Assembly (NCBI GenBank): GCA_016098155.1
Contig: JAAAJB010000207.1
Location: forward strand, 1 to 53,779
Direction of reading: 5' to 3'
Source of the DNA: Actinomortierella ambigua
Lineage: Eukaryota; Mortierellomycota; Mortierellomycetes; Mortierellales; Mortierellaceae
Length of the DNA stretch: 53,779 bases
Part shown: positions 32,907 through 43,544 of the stretch, piece after piece
Position numbering within the stretch: the first letter of the stretch is position 1
Layout of the letters: each line of letters starts with the position of its first letter
Position numbers and translations under genes: made by a program
Notes under the pieces: model-generated
Seen by the model: only the letters and a program-made list of their open reading frames with translations
Told to the model about the DNA's origin: nothing
Databases searched by the model: none

Positions 32907-33291
32907 GACAGACGAGTAACCCACAAACCTTAACTGAGGGGATATCTCTCCTTGCGCACCTGCACTTGGTTGAGTTTGTGTTGATTGATTTCATGCGCTC
33001 CAAGTCCCCTGCCCTTTCACCCCCTCTGCCTTTTGATTGCCTTACAATATATCTACCCCCCTCCCCTCCCCTCCTTTCCTCCACTTTTTTTCTCTCTTTC
33101 CCCACCTTTTGCCTTTGTTAGCTTCTTATTTTTCCTCGGTCCACCAACACCAAGGCAAAAACGATACCCACCCCCCCACCTACACCCTCACGCCTCTCCT
33201 CTCTCTCTCTCTCTCACTCTTGTTCTCTTCTCTCTTTCTCCACTCTTCTTCTTTTTGGACGATCCTTATTCATACAATACATCAAATCATC

Positions 33292-35603
33292 ATGCAGGCA
33301 CAACAATTCTCGCGCATCATCCTTCGCGCTCGCCTCTCGGCCTCCACAGCAGCACGGTCTGCCTTCTCACAGTCCATGCGCTCGGTGCACTCGCAATCCA
33401 AGAACGCTGCTGCCGCCTCGGCGCTTCCTCAGACCACCAGCACACCAGCTACCTCCGCACCGACACAGCCTCATCCTATCCATCCTTTGGAGGCACCCAC
33501 ACGAAAGGACTTTGTTCGGCAACAACATGCCAAGAACGACAAGAGCCTGCACGACCACACCTTTGTCGGTATGTCTGGTGGTCAGATCTTCCACGAGATG
33601 ATGCTCAAGCATGGTGTCAAGAAGGTTTTTGGTTATCCCGGCGGTGCTATTCTGCCTGTCTTTGATGCCATTTACAATTCGAAGCACTTTGACTTCATCT
33701 TGCCCCGCCACGAGCAGGGCGCCGGACACATGGCTGAGGGTTATGCTCGCGCAACGTAAGTCTCTCTTTGCTTTATCTATTAGTGATCTCTCCCATCTCC
33801 TTTCTCCTGCACTTGGTTTGGCCTAATCGGATCTTTTTAAACTCGTGCTACCCAGTTGCGGCACTTGAGGGCCATGCAGATAACAGTCAAAGGGGAGGGG
33901 GGGACAAAAAAAAAAAAAACTCAGATTGCCGAAGAGAGCAAGCTGATTTGTTCAGCCGATTTTTCTCTAACATGTGACTTAACCAATCGATCTCCTTATG
34001 TTTCTCTATTGCTATTAGTGGCGAGGTTGGTGTTGTCTTGGTCACCTCGGGCCCAGGTGCCACCAATGTCATCACTCCCATGCAGGATGCCCTGTCCGAT
34101 GGCACCCCCATGGTTGTCTTTTGCGGACAGGTCCCTGTCTCGGCCATTGGCACGGATGCCTTCCAGGAGGCCGATGTCATCGGTATCTCGCGCGCCTGTA
34201 CAAAGTGGAATGTCATGGTCAAGGACATTGCTGATCTGCCTCGTCGCATCAACGAGGCCTTTGAGATTGCCACCTCAGGCCGCCCTGGCCCCGTCCTGGT
34301 CGATTTGCCCAAGGATGTGACCGCTGCCATCCTCTCGAAGCCCATCCCTCCAGCTCCCGGTATTCCCGCCCGCCCCCCAACCAGCCAGGCCCCCTTCTTC
34401 TCCGATCTGGCTGCCAACGCCTCGCAGGTCACCTCGCCTCAGATCCTGCGCGCTGCTCAGCTGATCAACTCGGCCAAGCGGCCTCTGATCTATGCTGGTG
34501 CCGGTATTCTGGCCCACCCTGATGGCCCTGCCCGTCTCAAGGAGCTCTCGCACAACGGCAACATCCCCGTCACGACGACGCTGCAAGGTCTGGGAGCCTT
34601 TGACGAAGAGGACCCACGCTCGCTGCACATGATCGGCATGCACGGTTCGGGCTATGCCAACATGGCGATGCAGAATGCCGATGTCGTCATTGCACTCGGC
34701 GCTCGCTTCGATGATCGTGTCACGGGCAACGTGTCCAAGTTTGCACCCGAGGCTCGCAAGGCCGCCGCCGAGAAGCGTGGTGGTATCATCCACTTTGAGA
34801 TCATGCCCAAGAACATCAACAAGGTCATCCAGGCCACGGAGGCGATCGAGGGCGATGTGACGGAGAACCTTGGTAAGCTGCTGCCCTTGATCGAGGGCTC
34901 GGAGCGCAAGGACTGGTTCTCAACGATCAAAAACTGGAAGAATCAGTTCCCGTTCTTCCACGTCCAGGACCCCAACGGCCCTCTCAAGCCCCAGACGGTC
35001 ATCCAGGAGATCAACAAGCAGTGCGCCGACAAGAAGGACAAGGTCATCATCACCACCGGTGTTGGTCAGCACCAGATGTGGGCTGCTCAGTACTACCGCT
35101 GGCGCCACCCACGCACGTTCATCTCGTCGGGTGGTCTGGGCACGATGGGCTACGGTCTGCCTTCGGCGATCGGTGCCAAGGTGGCGAAGCCCGACCACAT
35201 TGTCATTGACATTGACGGTGATGCCAGTTTCTCGATGACAGGCATGGAGCTGGCCACGGCTGCCCAATACAACATTGGTGTCAAGGTGTTGATCCTGAAC
35301 AACGATTTCCAGGGCATGGTCAAGCAATGGCAGGATCTCTTCTACGAGGAGCGCTACTCAGGCACGCCCATGTTCAACCCTGACTTTGTCAAGCTGGCTG
35401 ATGCCATGTCGATCAAGGGCATCCGCGCCAAGACGCTCCAGGAGCTGCCTGAGAAGATTGCCGAGTTCCTCGCTCATGATGGTCCCGTTGTCCTCGAGGC
35501 CGTTGTCGAGAAGCACGAGCACGTGTACCCCATGATGCCTGCTGGCAAGGCTCTGGATCAGTTCATCCTTCACCCAGATCTCCCCAAGCCTAACAGTTCA
35601 TAA
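33292..35603 (+). CDS. ILV2: Acetolactate synthase catalytic subunit
   Basis: A mitochondrial ThDP/FAD enzyme and the first common step of valine, isoleucine and leucine synthesis. Two exons: 33292-33755 and 34019-35603 (682 aa), joined in phase 2. A presequence of about 50-80 residues rich in Arg, Ser and Ala ([20 protein letters not shown]) precedes [20 protein letters not shown]. The catalytic Glu is in [13 protein letters not shown] (about residue 140). Then come [26 protein letters not shown], the central FAD region ([13 protein letters not shown]) and the ThDP-binding motif starting [19 protein letters not shown] (about 553-585). [17 protein letters not shown] and the C-terminal [14 protein letters not shown] are typical of fungal Ilv2. 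It ends 190 nt from the convergent Kelch gene. Confidence 0.97.
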
Positions 35604-35667
35604 AAAAAAGTTTTGGTCGGCTCTTTTCTCTTTCACATCGATCTTCTTTCCCCCACTTTTTGCATAT

Positions 35668-35673
35668 AATAAA
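35668..35673 (+). terminator. Poly(A) signal AATAAA after ILV2
   Basis: AATAAA about 65 nt after the ILV2 stop, in the short convergent gap to the Kelch gene. Confidence 0.45.
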
Positions 35674-35792
35674 ACCCTGTACATTACTTTCCTTATAATC
35701 TTCATCCTTATGTGTTGAAAATGAAACGTGCTCTGAAGAAAGGAGGTCGATAGAAAGTAATACAAGTCATTTATTTTATAAGTCTTTTTTTT

Positions 35793-38700
35793 TCAGTCAA
35801 CCTCTTGGACGCTTGACATGCTCCGTGGAAGCGGGTGTTTGGGCGGCGGAGGCATCTTGAGAATTACATTCGTGGTCGCACCAGGGCGAGAGTTGGAAGA
35901 AGAAGTGTGAGCCGGCGGCGGCGGTTGTGGCTGGCCATAGTTGGCCGATGGGGTCCTGGACGTCCGTTTCGGGTTCAACATGGAAGATATCCTTGGTTCA
36001 TGAGCAGAGGTGGTTGTTGCGATCGGCGTGCATGTTGTCGTTGGATGAGACTCCATTCCTCCGTTGGGCTGCATGCCCATGTTTAACAGGGCTGCATTCA
36101 GGTTGATATTCCCGCTGGTCGTCATCCCCATCGTTGTGCTCAGGCTCTGATCGTCAATCGTCGGCAAGCCAAACGATAATCGGTTTTCTGTATTTGCGGC
36201 TCCTGCTCCTCCTCGTGTCCCATCCCTCCGTGTCACTTGCAAGGTATCCCCAGAGTTGCTGCTTCCTGCTCCTGAGATGGCGGTTGGCATAGGCTGCATC
36301 TGCAGGCCTGTCGGTTTAGTTGGCCGTGTATTCAGAATCGGAATGGCTTTGGTCACAAAGGGAGGCGTTGCAGCATCAGCAGTAACAGTGGGTGTGCCTC
36401 CAGGAGCTGGACCAAAGCTATCCTGGCTACTGCGAAGTTGAGATCGGCGTTGCTGACGGGCCATCACGGCGGCCGAGATGCGACGTTCACCTCCTGTGAT
36501 GCTGCCAGACTGGGATGAGGCCGGAGAATGGTAGCCACCAAAGGTGCCTGGTGCAAAGGAGTCGTCGGAGGCGGTCGTGCCACCGCCATCACTGGAAGGA
36601 GCACCTCCACCGGGGGTGTTATTGTAGTAGCTGCCGTAGACTGAGCCACGAGGTGTGTCTGCCTGTTGGATCCAAGATGCGTTGCGGACAGTGAGACCTC
36701 CGCCTGCTCCTCCTCCTCCTCCACCTCCTGCAGATACAGCGGTCGCTGCTGCTACTGTTGCTGCGCGAGCACTAAGAGGGTCAAAAATTCTATAAAAAAA
36801 AACATAAACAAAAAAAGATGGAAGATGCAATGTGGTGCATGCACGCTAGGGTGAGTACATACATTGTAGTCATACATATCACCCCTTCTCGGAGTTCACA
36901 TCATGCAAGTCATAATACGCACTCTGAATCAGGACGGTGGTTCATGATATCCAATGGCTCATATGACACCCATCTATTGTCAATTGGTCAAAGGACATTA
37001 TAAAAGTTAGATTTGGACAATTATCCCCCCTCATGTACAACCACGACACGGCATGATCGAGAGAGAAAGAGAGAAGAGTGTTGAAGAACACCAAAACTTA
37101 CTGCATCGAATTGACCGACCGACGATGACTTTCGTCGTCCCGACTGGAGACCGACGCCCCACCAGGGGACTGGCTCTCCCACACATTGTTGTAGCTCGTC
37201 ACAGATGCACGGTGACCATTGGCGTTGCTGATCAGTTGACGATGGGCGGCCGAGAGGGCTCCACGGCTGAAGCGAGGGTTTGGTGGCGCAAACTCAAAAT
37301 TGTCGCGCGGGTTTGCCAGTTGCAACGTGCCCGCCCAAGGCGACATCGTCGAGTCTGAGTTCCCGACCGATGTGTCATCGTCAAAGTCGTCGTCCTGCTG
37401 ATTGTCGCTTCCGTGGCGCCGTTGGTGGTGATGGTTTTGGCCGCGTGAGTCATCTGGGTATAGGTCTAATGGGTTGTAGTATGGTGCTGCTCCATTCCCT
37501 CCTCCTCCGCTGCTGCCATAGAGAGTAGTGGCGTTGGATGATCCAGCACCTGAAGTGGCGGGGGTCAAGACGGAAGCTTGACCACCCGAGAGCGCGTGCT
37601 CGCCTCGGCTGTTGCTTCGAGAGCGGGGGGTGGAGATGGTGGACACGGTGGAGGCATTCGAGTCGGCACGGTGGTGGTTGTTTTGTTGACGGCGTTGGTG
37701 GCTGTTGCTCTTCGCCAGCGCCTCTGGTGGTGGCTGGATCAACGATGTGGTGCTCTTAAATGCTCCATGGCTCATCGAGTGGTCATCGGAGGACGATGTT
37801 GACGGATACACTTGACGCCGCTTATTTTCCATGTTGTCTGTCATCGCGCCGCCTCCTTCGCCAGCGCCTCGTCGCCCTGCGCCAGTGGGCGAGAACCGTC
37901 CGCCAGACATGGTCGAAAGTCTGTTCTCGTACTCCTTGCGCCTCCTTTCCTCCTCCGTCTTGGCGAGTCCGCGTCGGATGAAAACAAAGACGGCGACGCC
38001 GAGCAGCGTGACGGAGCCCATGATGGGCGTGATGATGATCCATACGTTGGTGTAGTTCCTTACCCGGCTCTGCTCGTAAGCATTCACAAAAGCATTGCTG
38101 TCTATCCACGTCAGGTCTTTCATGCTGAAAAAGTACGGTTGTGTGTCATTTATCGTGTGCGACGGGTCGGCACCGCCATAGACGACTAACAGGTTACCCT
38201 TGCCGCCTACGACGGTCGCTGAGTGGAACGCGCGTGCAGAGGGCTTGTTCTCGTCTTGCTTTGTCGGGTCTTGGTGCCTTGGCGGACGACGCACCACGAT
38301 GTTGTTGATGTCGCTTACATCAAAGATGAGAGTGTCGCTGTAGGTTGCATTCTGCGAAAGATTCGAGCCGCCAAACATAAACAGGTATTGTTGGTTCTCG
38401 GCATTGCGGACCATTGTGTGCCCGACCAGCCCGGCCGCGAAGGAGATGGATTGATCTGTGATGAGCAGCTGGATCGGCCTCAGCGTGTCCGTCGATATCT
38501 CGTAGATCAGACAATCAGATGTTGCCGTGCTGGGAAGGGTGCTGCTCGGTGCTGCTGGGGCTGTTGATGTGGCTGTTGGTGTGGCTGTACTTGATCGCGT
38601 CGACGTTGCGCTAGATTTCGTAGTCGTCGGCACAGACGCTGCTGGAAGTGGCGTCTTGTCCTGACCAAAGCAGATGAGGATATTGTTGCTATCGATCGCC

Positions 38701-39308
38701 ACCGAGCTATGGCCAATGCGTTGGAGCGGCGTCTTTGGCTTGATGATTGTCCACTCGGCGCTGATGGTGTCGTAGACGGGGATATCCAAGACAGGTTTGC
38801 CGAATGCATTCTCGCCACCAAGGATGTAATATTTGTTGGAGATTTGGGCTAGGCTGTGGCTCCTCCGATCGTCTGGGATGACAGCCGACTTATTTGTTGA
38901 AGGTACTTTGGTGGGTGAGCCATTTAGTTGGACCCACTGCAGAGGGGGCGCCATTTCTTCACCTTGTACATCTCCAAATACAACGCCGACGGTGCTGGCC
39001 TCAGTCTTGTTTTCCGCAATAGCAACGTGATTATAGACCCGGATGTCCGTCTTTTCGAAGGTAAAGACGAGGGAATCGAGCCGAAGACTAAGGGTCTGGT
39101 TTGCGATCCCCTCTCGGGCAGTGAGACCGCCCACAAAGTGGATAGAGTCGCCTAGGTAAGTGCCAGTATGGAGGGACCGCGGCTGAGGGGTTCCAGCAGC
39201 ACCTGTAGGCGCTGCAAGAGACACCTGCAGTACAGTTATGCAACAAGCCGCTGTGGCCAGCACACGGCCGATGCTGCACCATTTCCGGCGATGGGGTGGA
39301 AATGGCAT
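35793..39308 (-). CDS. Kelch-domain single-pass membrane protein with long disordered tail
   Basis: Two exons, 37102-39308 and 35793-36789, joined in phase 2 (CA|A), 1067 aa. A signal peptide (about residues 1-33, VLATAACCITVLQVSLA) leads into a Kelch/galactose-oxidase-like propeller (about 45-410) with blade motifs such as DRRSHSLAQISNKYYILGGE, RIGHSSVAIDSNNILICFG, LVGHTMVRNAENQQYLFMFGG and RAFHSATVV followed by LLVVYGGAD. A Thr/Ser/Pro-rich insert lies near 230-270. One transmembrane helix (about 420-443, WIIITPIMGSVTLLGVAVFV) is followed by RRG and about 620 residues of Ser/Gly/Asn-rich cytoplasmic tail. The layout suggests a cell-surface sensor or adhesion protein. Partner and role are unknown. 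Confidence 0.85.
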
Positions 39309-40955
39309 GATGGAGGCAACAACGCTACAGACGAGGAGGAACGAAAAGGGGGCACACTGTCACAGCCCCTCTCTTTAAAGAGCAGCACCGTGCTCAGGTG
39401 AGAATGGAAGAAGTGTGGATGAGGTAGTGATGGAATAGGAGGTAGGGATGGGGTGAGGGACAATGGGGGAGTGAGGTTAGGTGCACAGACAGCCGTTGGA
39501 GGGGGGGGGTTGGCTTGGAGGGTTGATATGGCTGATAACGGCCCTTGAGTTTCGTGTTCCTGGAATTAGAATCAGTGTAAGACTCAGGGGTAGTGTCGAA
39601 ACGATGAAATTGGGATGGGAAATGAGAAAGCAAATGTATACAAAGCAGAATGAGGTTTAGACACACATTTCACCCACGAGCCCGCCTCTTCCCTTTACCT
39701 CTCCAGCGGCGGTTGTCAGGGAGGTCAGACTAATTAACGAGTTCATATTTTGCTTTGTAACTCTGTGCATTTCATCCCCTCTATTGCAGTTGTACAGCAG
39801 CAGGCTGTAGCAACACAGGGCGCACCACTCATCAGTCAGAACAAGGGACTTGTTGCCCCCTCTCCTCCTTTGTTGCGATGTTTTTTTTTTTGTTCTCACT
39901 TTTCTCTTTCGGCTCTCTTTTTTATGCCCAGACAAAAAAGGACCGAACGAGCGGGGTATCCATCGTTCCCTCTCATTCTTGCTTCGACCGTTCAAGAACC
40001 CTTGCGCCCTGACGAATAAGAAACAAAAAAACCACCATCGCCCTCACCACCTTCATCATTCTAGACAAGTACCTTTGAAATGATGTTGATCTACATGAGA
40101 TATTTTGCTCATGTTTCCTTCTTCCTTCATTCCAGGAAATACTGCACGAAGAGAAGAAGCGAGCAGCAAGGAGGTTGGGCACAGCTAGTATAGTCTACCG
40201 CCCTTTTTTTTGGATATGTTGATGATGTAAAGGTAGCTTCTCTGCTAGAGATGCTCCTCCTCTTTCTCCGCTTGTCGTTCTTGCTTACTCTGACTCCCGC
40301 TTGTCCTGCAGCTGATGACGATAACATCTATTATTTTTTTTACAGACCCTGGCTAGGTATTATTGATACTTCAGGTCCAAGAGTTTTTTTTCGAGACACG
40401 AGAGATCTTGTGTTTGATGACAACGTGCTCTCGTACACCACAAAATAGGTCTCATCTTCTCAAGCTGCTTCACGGTGTCTCACAATACTTTGCCAGTCTC
40501 ACAGTCACCTCTTGTCTGTTTGGCGTATGTTGGATTCCCTCTCTTCTCACCCCACCCCACGCTCATATTTCTCTCGCATTTAGCGTTTATTATTACTTCC
40601 TCTCTTTGCCTTTGTGCATAACAGGAACACAGTTTGGGACCTTGGCAGGCTATGCTGCCTCTGTTGCATGTCGGACAACACGCTTCGATGGTCGGGCACC
40701 AGGAAGGAAGTGCACAGCGGCGAAGTCGACTAGCTAACGCAAATTTCGCTTATCTCCTCCTCTACTGCGTATTGCAAGAAAGGAGTAGTGAGTAGAGACT
40801 GCACACACGTCGTGTGGACGGTTCTCTTATTCCTGCAGATTCCAATGCCTCCAACCTCAGCAGTCGCATGATGGAAGGATAAGGGGGGTATTGGTGCAGC
40901 TGCTACTCGTGTTAGTTCTCCTTCTACTCTTCATCCACTTCATTCAGTTTCATTC
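39309..40955. other. Intergenic region between the Kelch gene and the APH-family kinase
   Basis: About 1.6 kb. Holds the Kelch promoter and a candidate 65-codon secreted-peptide ORF (40251-40448). A stretch at 40626-40736 follows a good acceptor (GCATAACAG) and reads as a plausible exon (NTVWDLGRLCCLCCMSDNTL) but could not be joined to anything upstream. Confidence 0.4.
40251..40448 (+). CDS. Candidate small secreted protein, 65 aa
   Basis: From ATG 40251 to TAG 40448. The first 21 residues look like a textbook signal peptide (MLLLFLRLSFLLTLTPACPA, cleavage before ADDDN). The mature part of about 45 residues is rich in Asp, Phe and Tyr (NIYYFFYRPWLGIIDTSG, RDTRDLVFDDNVL) and has no cysteines. 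The signal-peptide DNA is also a pyrimidine tract ending in CTGCAG, so it could instead be an intron 3' end in front of an exon starting with the same residues. No family recognised. Confidence 0.3.
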   Translation: MLLLFLRLSFLLTLTPACPAADDDNIYYFFYRPWLGIIDTSGPRVFFRDTRDLVFDDNVLSYTTK

Positions 40956-42083
40956 ATGGATCTCATTACGGACGTTGGCATTCTAAAGTATCTCCAGTCC
41001 AAAGAGGCGACTCGCGCTATCACGGAGGTGGAGAAGCTGTCCGGTGGCACAGCTAACTTTGTGTGGCGAGCCACCGTTGGAACTCCATCGGCAGACATTT
41101 TCGACGGCGCCAAGACGGTGATCGTCAAGCACGCCGAGGGATACTTTGCTGACTGCAAGATCATAGTCGATAAGATCCGCATGGAGTACGAGAATCGTGT
41201 TCTTAGTATTGTTCACCAAGCCGCCAACGACGACGAGAAAATTGCCACCGACCGGGTGCATGTGCCTCGAGTCTTCTACTTTGACACGCTCAACTGTGTC
41301 ACCGTGCAAGAGGATGGTGGCTCGGCGCCCCATCTCAAGGACTACATCTCGTCTCTCGAACAGGCGCCCCCCAAGGAGCTCTCGACCGCTATCGGATCGT
41401 CCTTGGGCGAATTCGTCGCGCGCCTGCACTTGTACGGCCACCGCCACCGTGAGCAGCTGAACCGGCCCGACCAAATGCATTCTCAGGTGGCCCTCGACCT
41501 GTCACGCGCCGTCTGGTTTGACGATATCCTCAATGCCCTTCCGCGTCACGATTTCATTTTGGACGAGGACAAGGCCATCTTGAGCGCGGCCGCCGCTTGG
41601 GGCTGTCAGCGATTGATGACCGAGCCCGAGACACTGGCCCACGGCGACTTGTGGCCGGGCAACATCCTCATCAAGACAAACGTAAACCAACAGGACCAGC
41701 ACCAGCTGGAGCAGCTATGTGTGATTGATTGGGAGTGGTCGCGCTATGCGCCGGCGGCCATGGATCTGGGCCAGCTCATGGCCGAGTCCATTACGTTGGA
41801 CCGGTACCGCCATCCTTGTGTCGAGATCCAGACGTCGTTCCTCGATAGCTACTGTAAAGCCTACAAAGACAGACTGAATGTTGTGGACCTCAAGACAGCG
41901 GCAATCCACACAGGCTGTCATTTAGTGGTCTGGATACCTTGCAGGGCCTGGTTTCCTAAGGCCAAGACCAAGGATATCATCTCATTAGGCACTGAATACA
42001 TGAAACATGCCTGGAACGAGAATTGGGACTGGTTCCGCAAACACTCATCGTACAGGGTCATGGTGGAGGCTTTGAAGCTTTGA
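40956..42083 (+). CDS. APH/choline-kinase-like phosphotransferase
   Basis: An intronless gene of 375 aa. The protein-kinase-like APH fold is shown by a Gly-rich start (VEKLSGGTANFVWRATV), TVIVKHAEGY with the ATP-contacting Lys, the catalytic loop HGDLWPGNILI (about residue 228) and the metal-binding VIDWEWSRYAPAAMDLG (about 256). The family phosphorylates small hydroxyl compounds; fungal members are mostly uncharacterised. The pattern is compatible with methylthioribose-kinase or choline/ethanolamine-kinase relatives but is not specific. AATAAA follows at 42128-42133. There is no link to neighbours. Confidence 0.85.
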   Translation: MDLITDVGILKYLQSKEATRAITEVEKLSGGTANFVWRATVGTPSADIFDGAKTVIVKHAEGYFADCKIIVDKIRMEYENRVLSIVHQAANDDEKIATDRVHVPRVFYFDTLNCVTVQEDGGSAPHLKDYISSLEQAPPKELSTAIGSSLGEFVARLHLYGHRHREQLNRPDQMHSQVALDLSRAVWFDDILNALPRHDFILDEDKAILSAAAAWGCQRLMTEPETLAHGDLWPGNILIKTNVNQQDQHQLEQLCVIDWEWSRYAPAAMDLGQLMAESITLDRYRHPCVEIQTSFLDSYCKAYKDRLNVVDLKTAAIHTGCHLVVWIPCRAWFPKAKTKDIISLGTEYMKHAWNENWDWFRKHSSYRVMVEALKL

Positions 42084-42127
42084 AAACAACCTAGTCAATC
42101 TTGTCCAACATTCTGCTAATACCATAA

Positions 42128-42133
42128 AATAAA
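42128..42133 (+). terminator. Poly(A) signal AATAAA after the APH-family kinase gene
   Basis: AATAAA 45 nt after the TGA stop, in an AT-rich stretch between the convergent kinase and CBC2 genes. Confidence 0.45.
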
Positions 42134-42302
42134 TGTAAAAACGCTTGAAAGCAAAATAGAAATTCATTGTTGAAGAAAACGAAAAAACTGTACAGGAAGT
42201 CGTATAGTGGTGAGCAATAGAGACGAAGAGGGTAAGAAAGGGGCAGACTGGTAATAGAAACAAGCCGTCAAAGACATTGACAATGCACTCGTATGCCTTC
42301 GC

Positions 42303-43104
42303 TTATGCGTCTTCTTCGTCCTCCTTGTCTTCTCTGAATCGAGGGTTGGCCCGTGCCTTTCCTTCGTCCTCCTCTTCATTCTCATCGTCCTCACGCGATC
42401 GCTTTGTAGGTTCTATGGGAAAAAAAAAAGGAAATATAGACACAAAGAGTGGTTGAGCACAAAGGCGACGTAAAGAGTAGTGTTGAGTTTCTTCAGCATA
42501 AGGCATCAATGTTCATAAATCGTCCTCCATTTTTCGCAACATATGGCGAGCAAAACATACCCTCCTTGCGATCCTTGTAATCCTGGTCAGCACCGGCAGG
42601 GATGGTGGTGATGGCCTCATAGTTGGCCTTCTGCTGGCGCTCACGCTCGGCCTCCTGTTGAGCACGAACATGGCCCCAACCGCCACGGCCGGGATCATAC
42701 TCCTGACGGTATTCATCGCGGACCTGGCCACCGGAGCGACCGCGGCCAAACTGGCGACCTTCCCTGTATCCATGGTCAAGATCAGAACGAACAATACGCT
42801 CGTCCAGTTTGGACGAGTTGATGTACTTCATGCAGTCCAGAGCATCCCGATGGTGATAATACTCGACAAAACAGAATCCGCAGGGAGTCTTGGTGTTGCG
42901 GTCGAGGCCCATAATAATACGCTTGATCTCGCCACACTTTGAAAACAGCTCGTAGATTTGCTCCTCTGTTGTGTAGAACGACAGGTTTCCGACATAGAGC
43001 GTCGTCGAATTGGCCAGATCCCGTGCCAACTGTGTCGACGTTCCTTGATATTGCTGGTCCTTGTAGGATGAGGGCACGCACAGGGGCTGCACAATTGATG
43101 CCAT
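42303..43104 (-). CDS. CBC2: Nuclear cap-binding complex small subunit (Cbp20)
   Basis: Binds the 7-methylguanosine cap of nuclear RNA together with Cbp80. Two exons, 42561-43104 and 42303-42412, joined in phase 1 (217 aa). The RRM is almost identical to the animal protein: [55 protein letters not shown], followed by the cap-binding tail [20 protein letters not shown] and YDPGRGGWG. The last exon adds an acidic/basic tail ([15 protein letters not shown]). ATG 43104 is chosen; the frame stays open upstream through a CAG-rich stretch but has no ATG there. Head-to-head with UTP12. Confidence 0.95.
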
Positions 43105-43544
43105 CTTGTATTGCTCTATCTGGACTCTTTCTTGGTGATACTGCTGTTGCTGTGGTTGCTGCTGCTGTGTCGAGGCTACCGTACGGGGTATAGATGGCAA
43201 GAGCTTGATGGAGGAGTGGATGGGGTGCCTTTACCGCGCTGGTGTAAAAAACTCACTGACGCGCATGCAAGCAACTAGCCTTGCTTTCGTGACTGTGTTT
43301 GCTATTCAGCGAGTAAACAAAGATTTTTTTATTTTGGCCAAAGTGCACCCCCCTCCTGAGTGTCAAGAACCAAGTGTCGACACTGCACCTTACACCCATT
43401 CCACCTGTCAGCATTCCCCTGGTGGTCAAGTCGCACTTCCCCTCTTTCGCACCACTTCACACCCTCATTCTTCTTCTTCCCAAGGAGATAAACCAGGCAG
43501 ACGACCACATATTGGACAGAAACAAGTTTGGACAGTAACACAGC
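43105..43544. promoter_or_regulatory. Bidirectional CBC2/UTP12 promoter region
   Basis: 440 nt between the start codons. A CAG/CAA-type triplet run lies in the CBC2 leader (about 43138-43172). No clear TATA box, as expected for housekeeping genes. Confidence 0.4.

Larger units (their letters stand above)
31231..33291. promoter_or_regulatory. Divergent ILV5/ILV2 intergenic and promoter region
   Basis: About 2.06 kb, long for this window. Contains TGACTC cores (minus at 31496-31501, plus at 32901-32906) and a long CT-rich leader before ILV2 (about 33000-33250). Frames of up to about 106 codons occur but show nothing recognisable. Confidence 0.5.

Noticed and set aside
33037..33291. Upstream in-frame extension before ILV2
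   Set aside because: CT-rich leader translating to Ser/Pro/Leu repeats; ATG 33292 starts a proper mitochondrial presequence.
43105..43200. Longer CBC2 protein with a Gln-rich N-terminus
   Set aside because: The frame is open but has no ATG; the CAG/CAA run is more likely 5'UTR.
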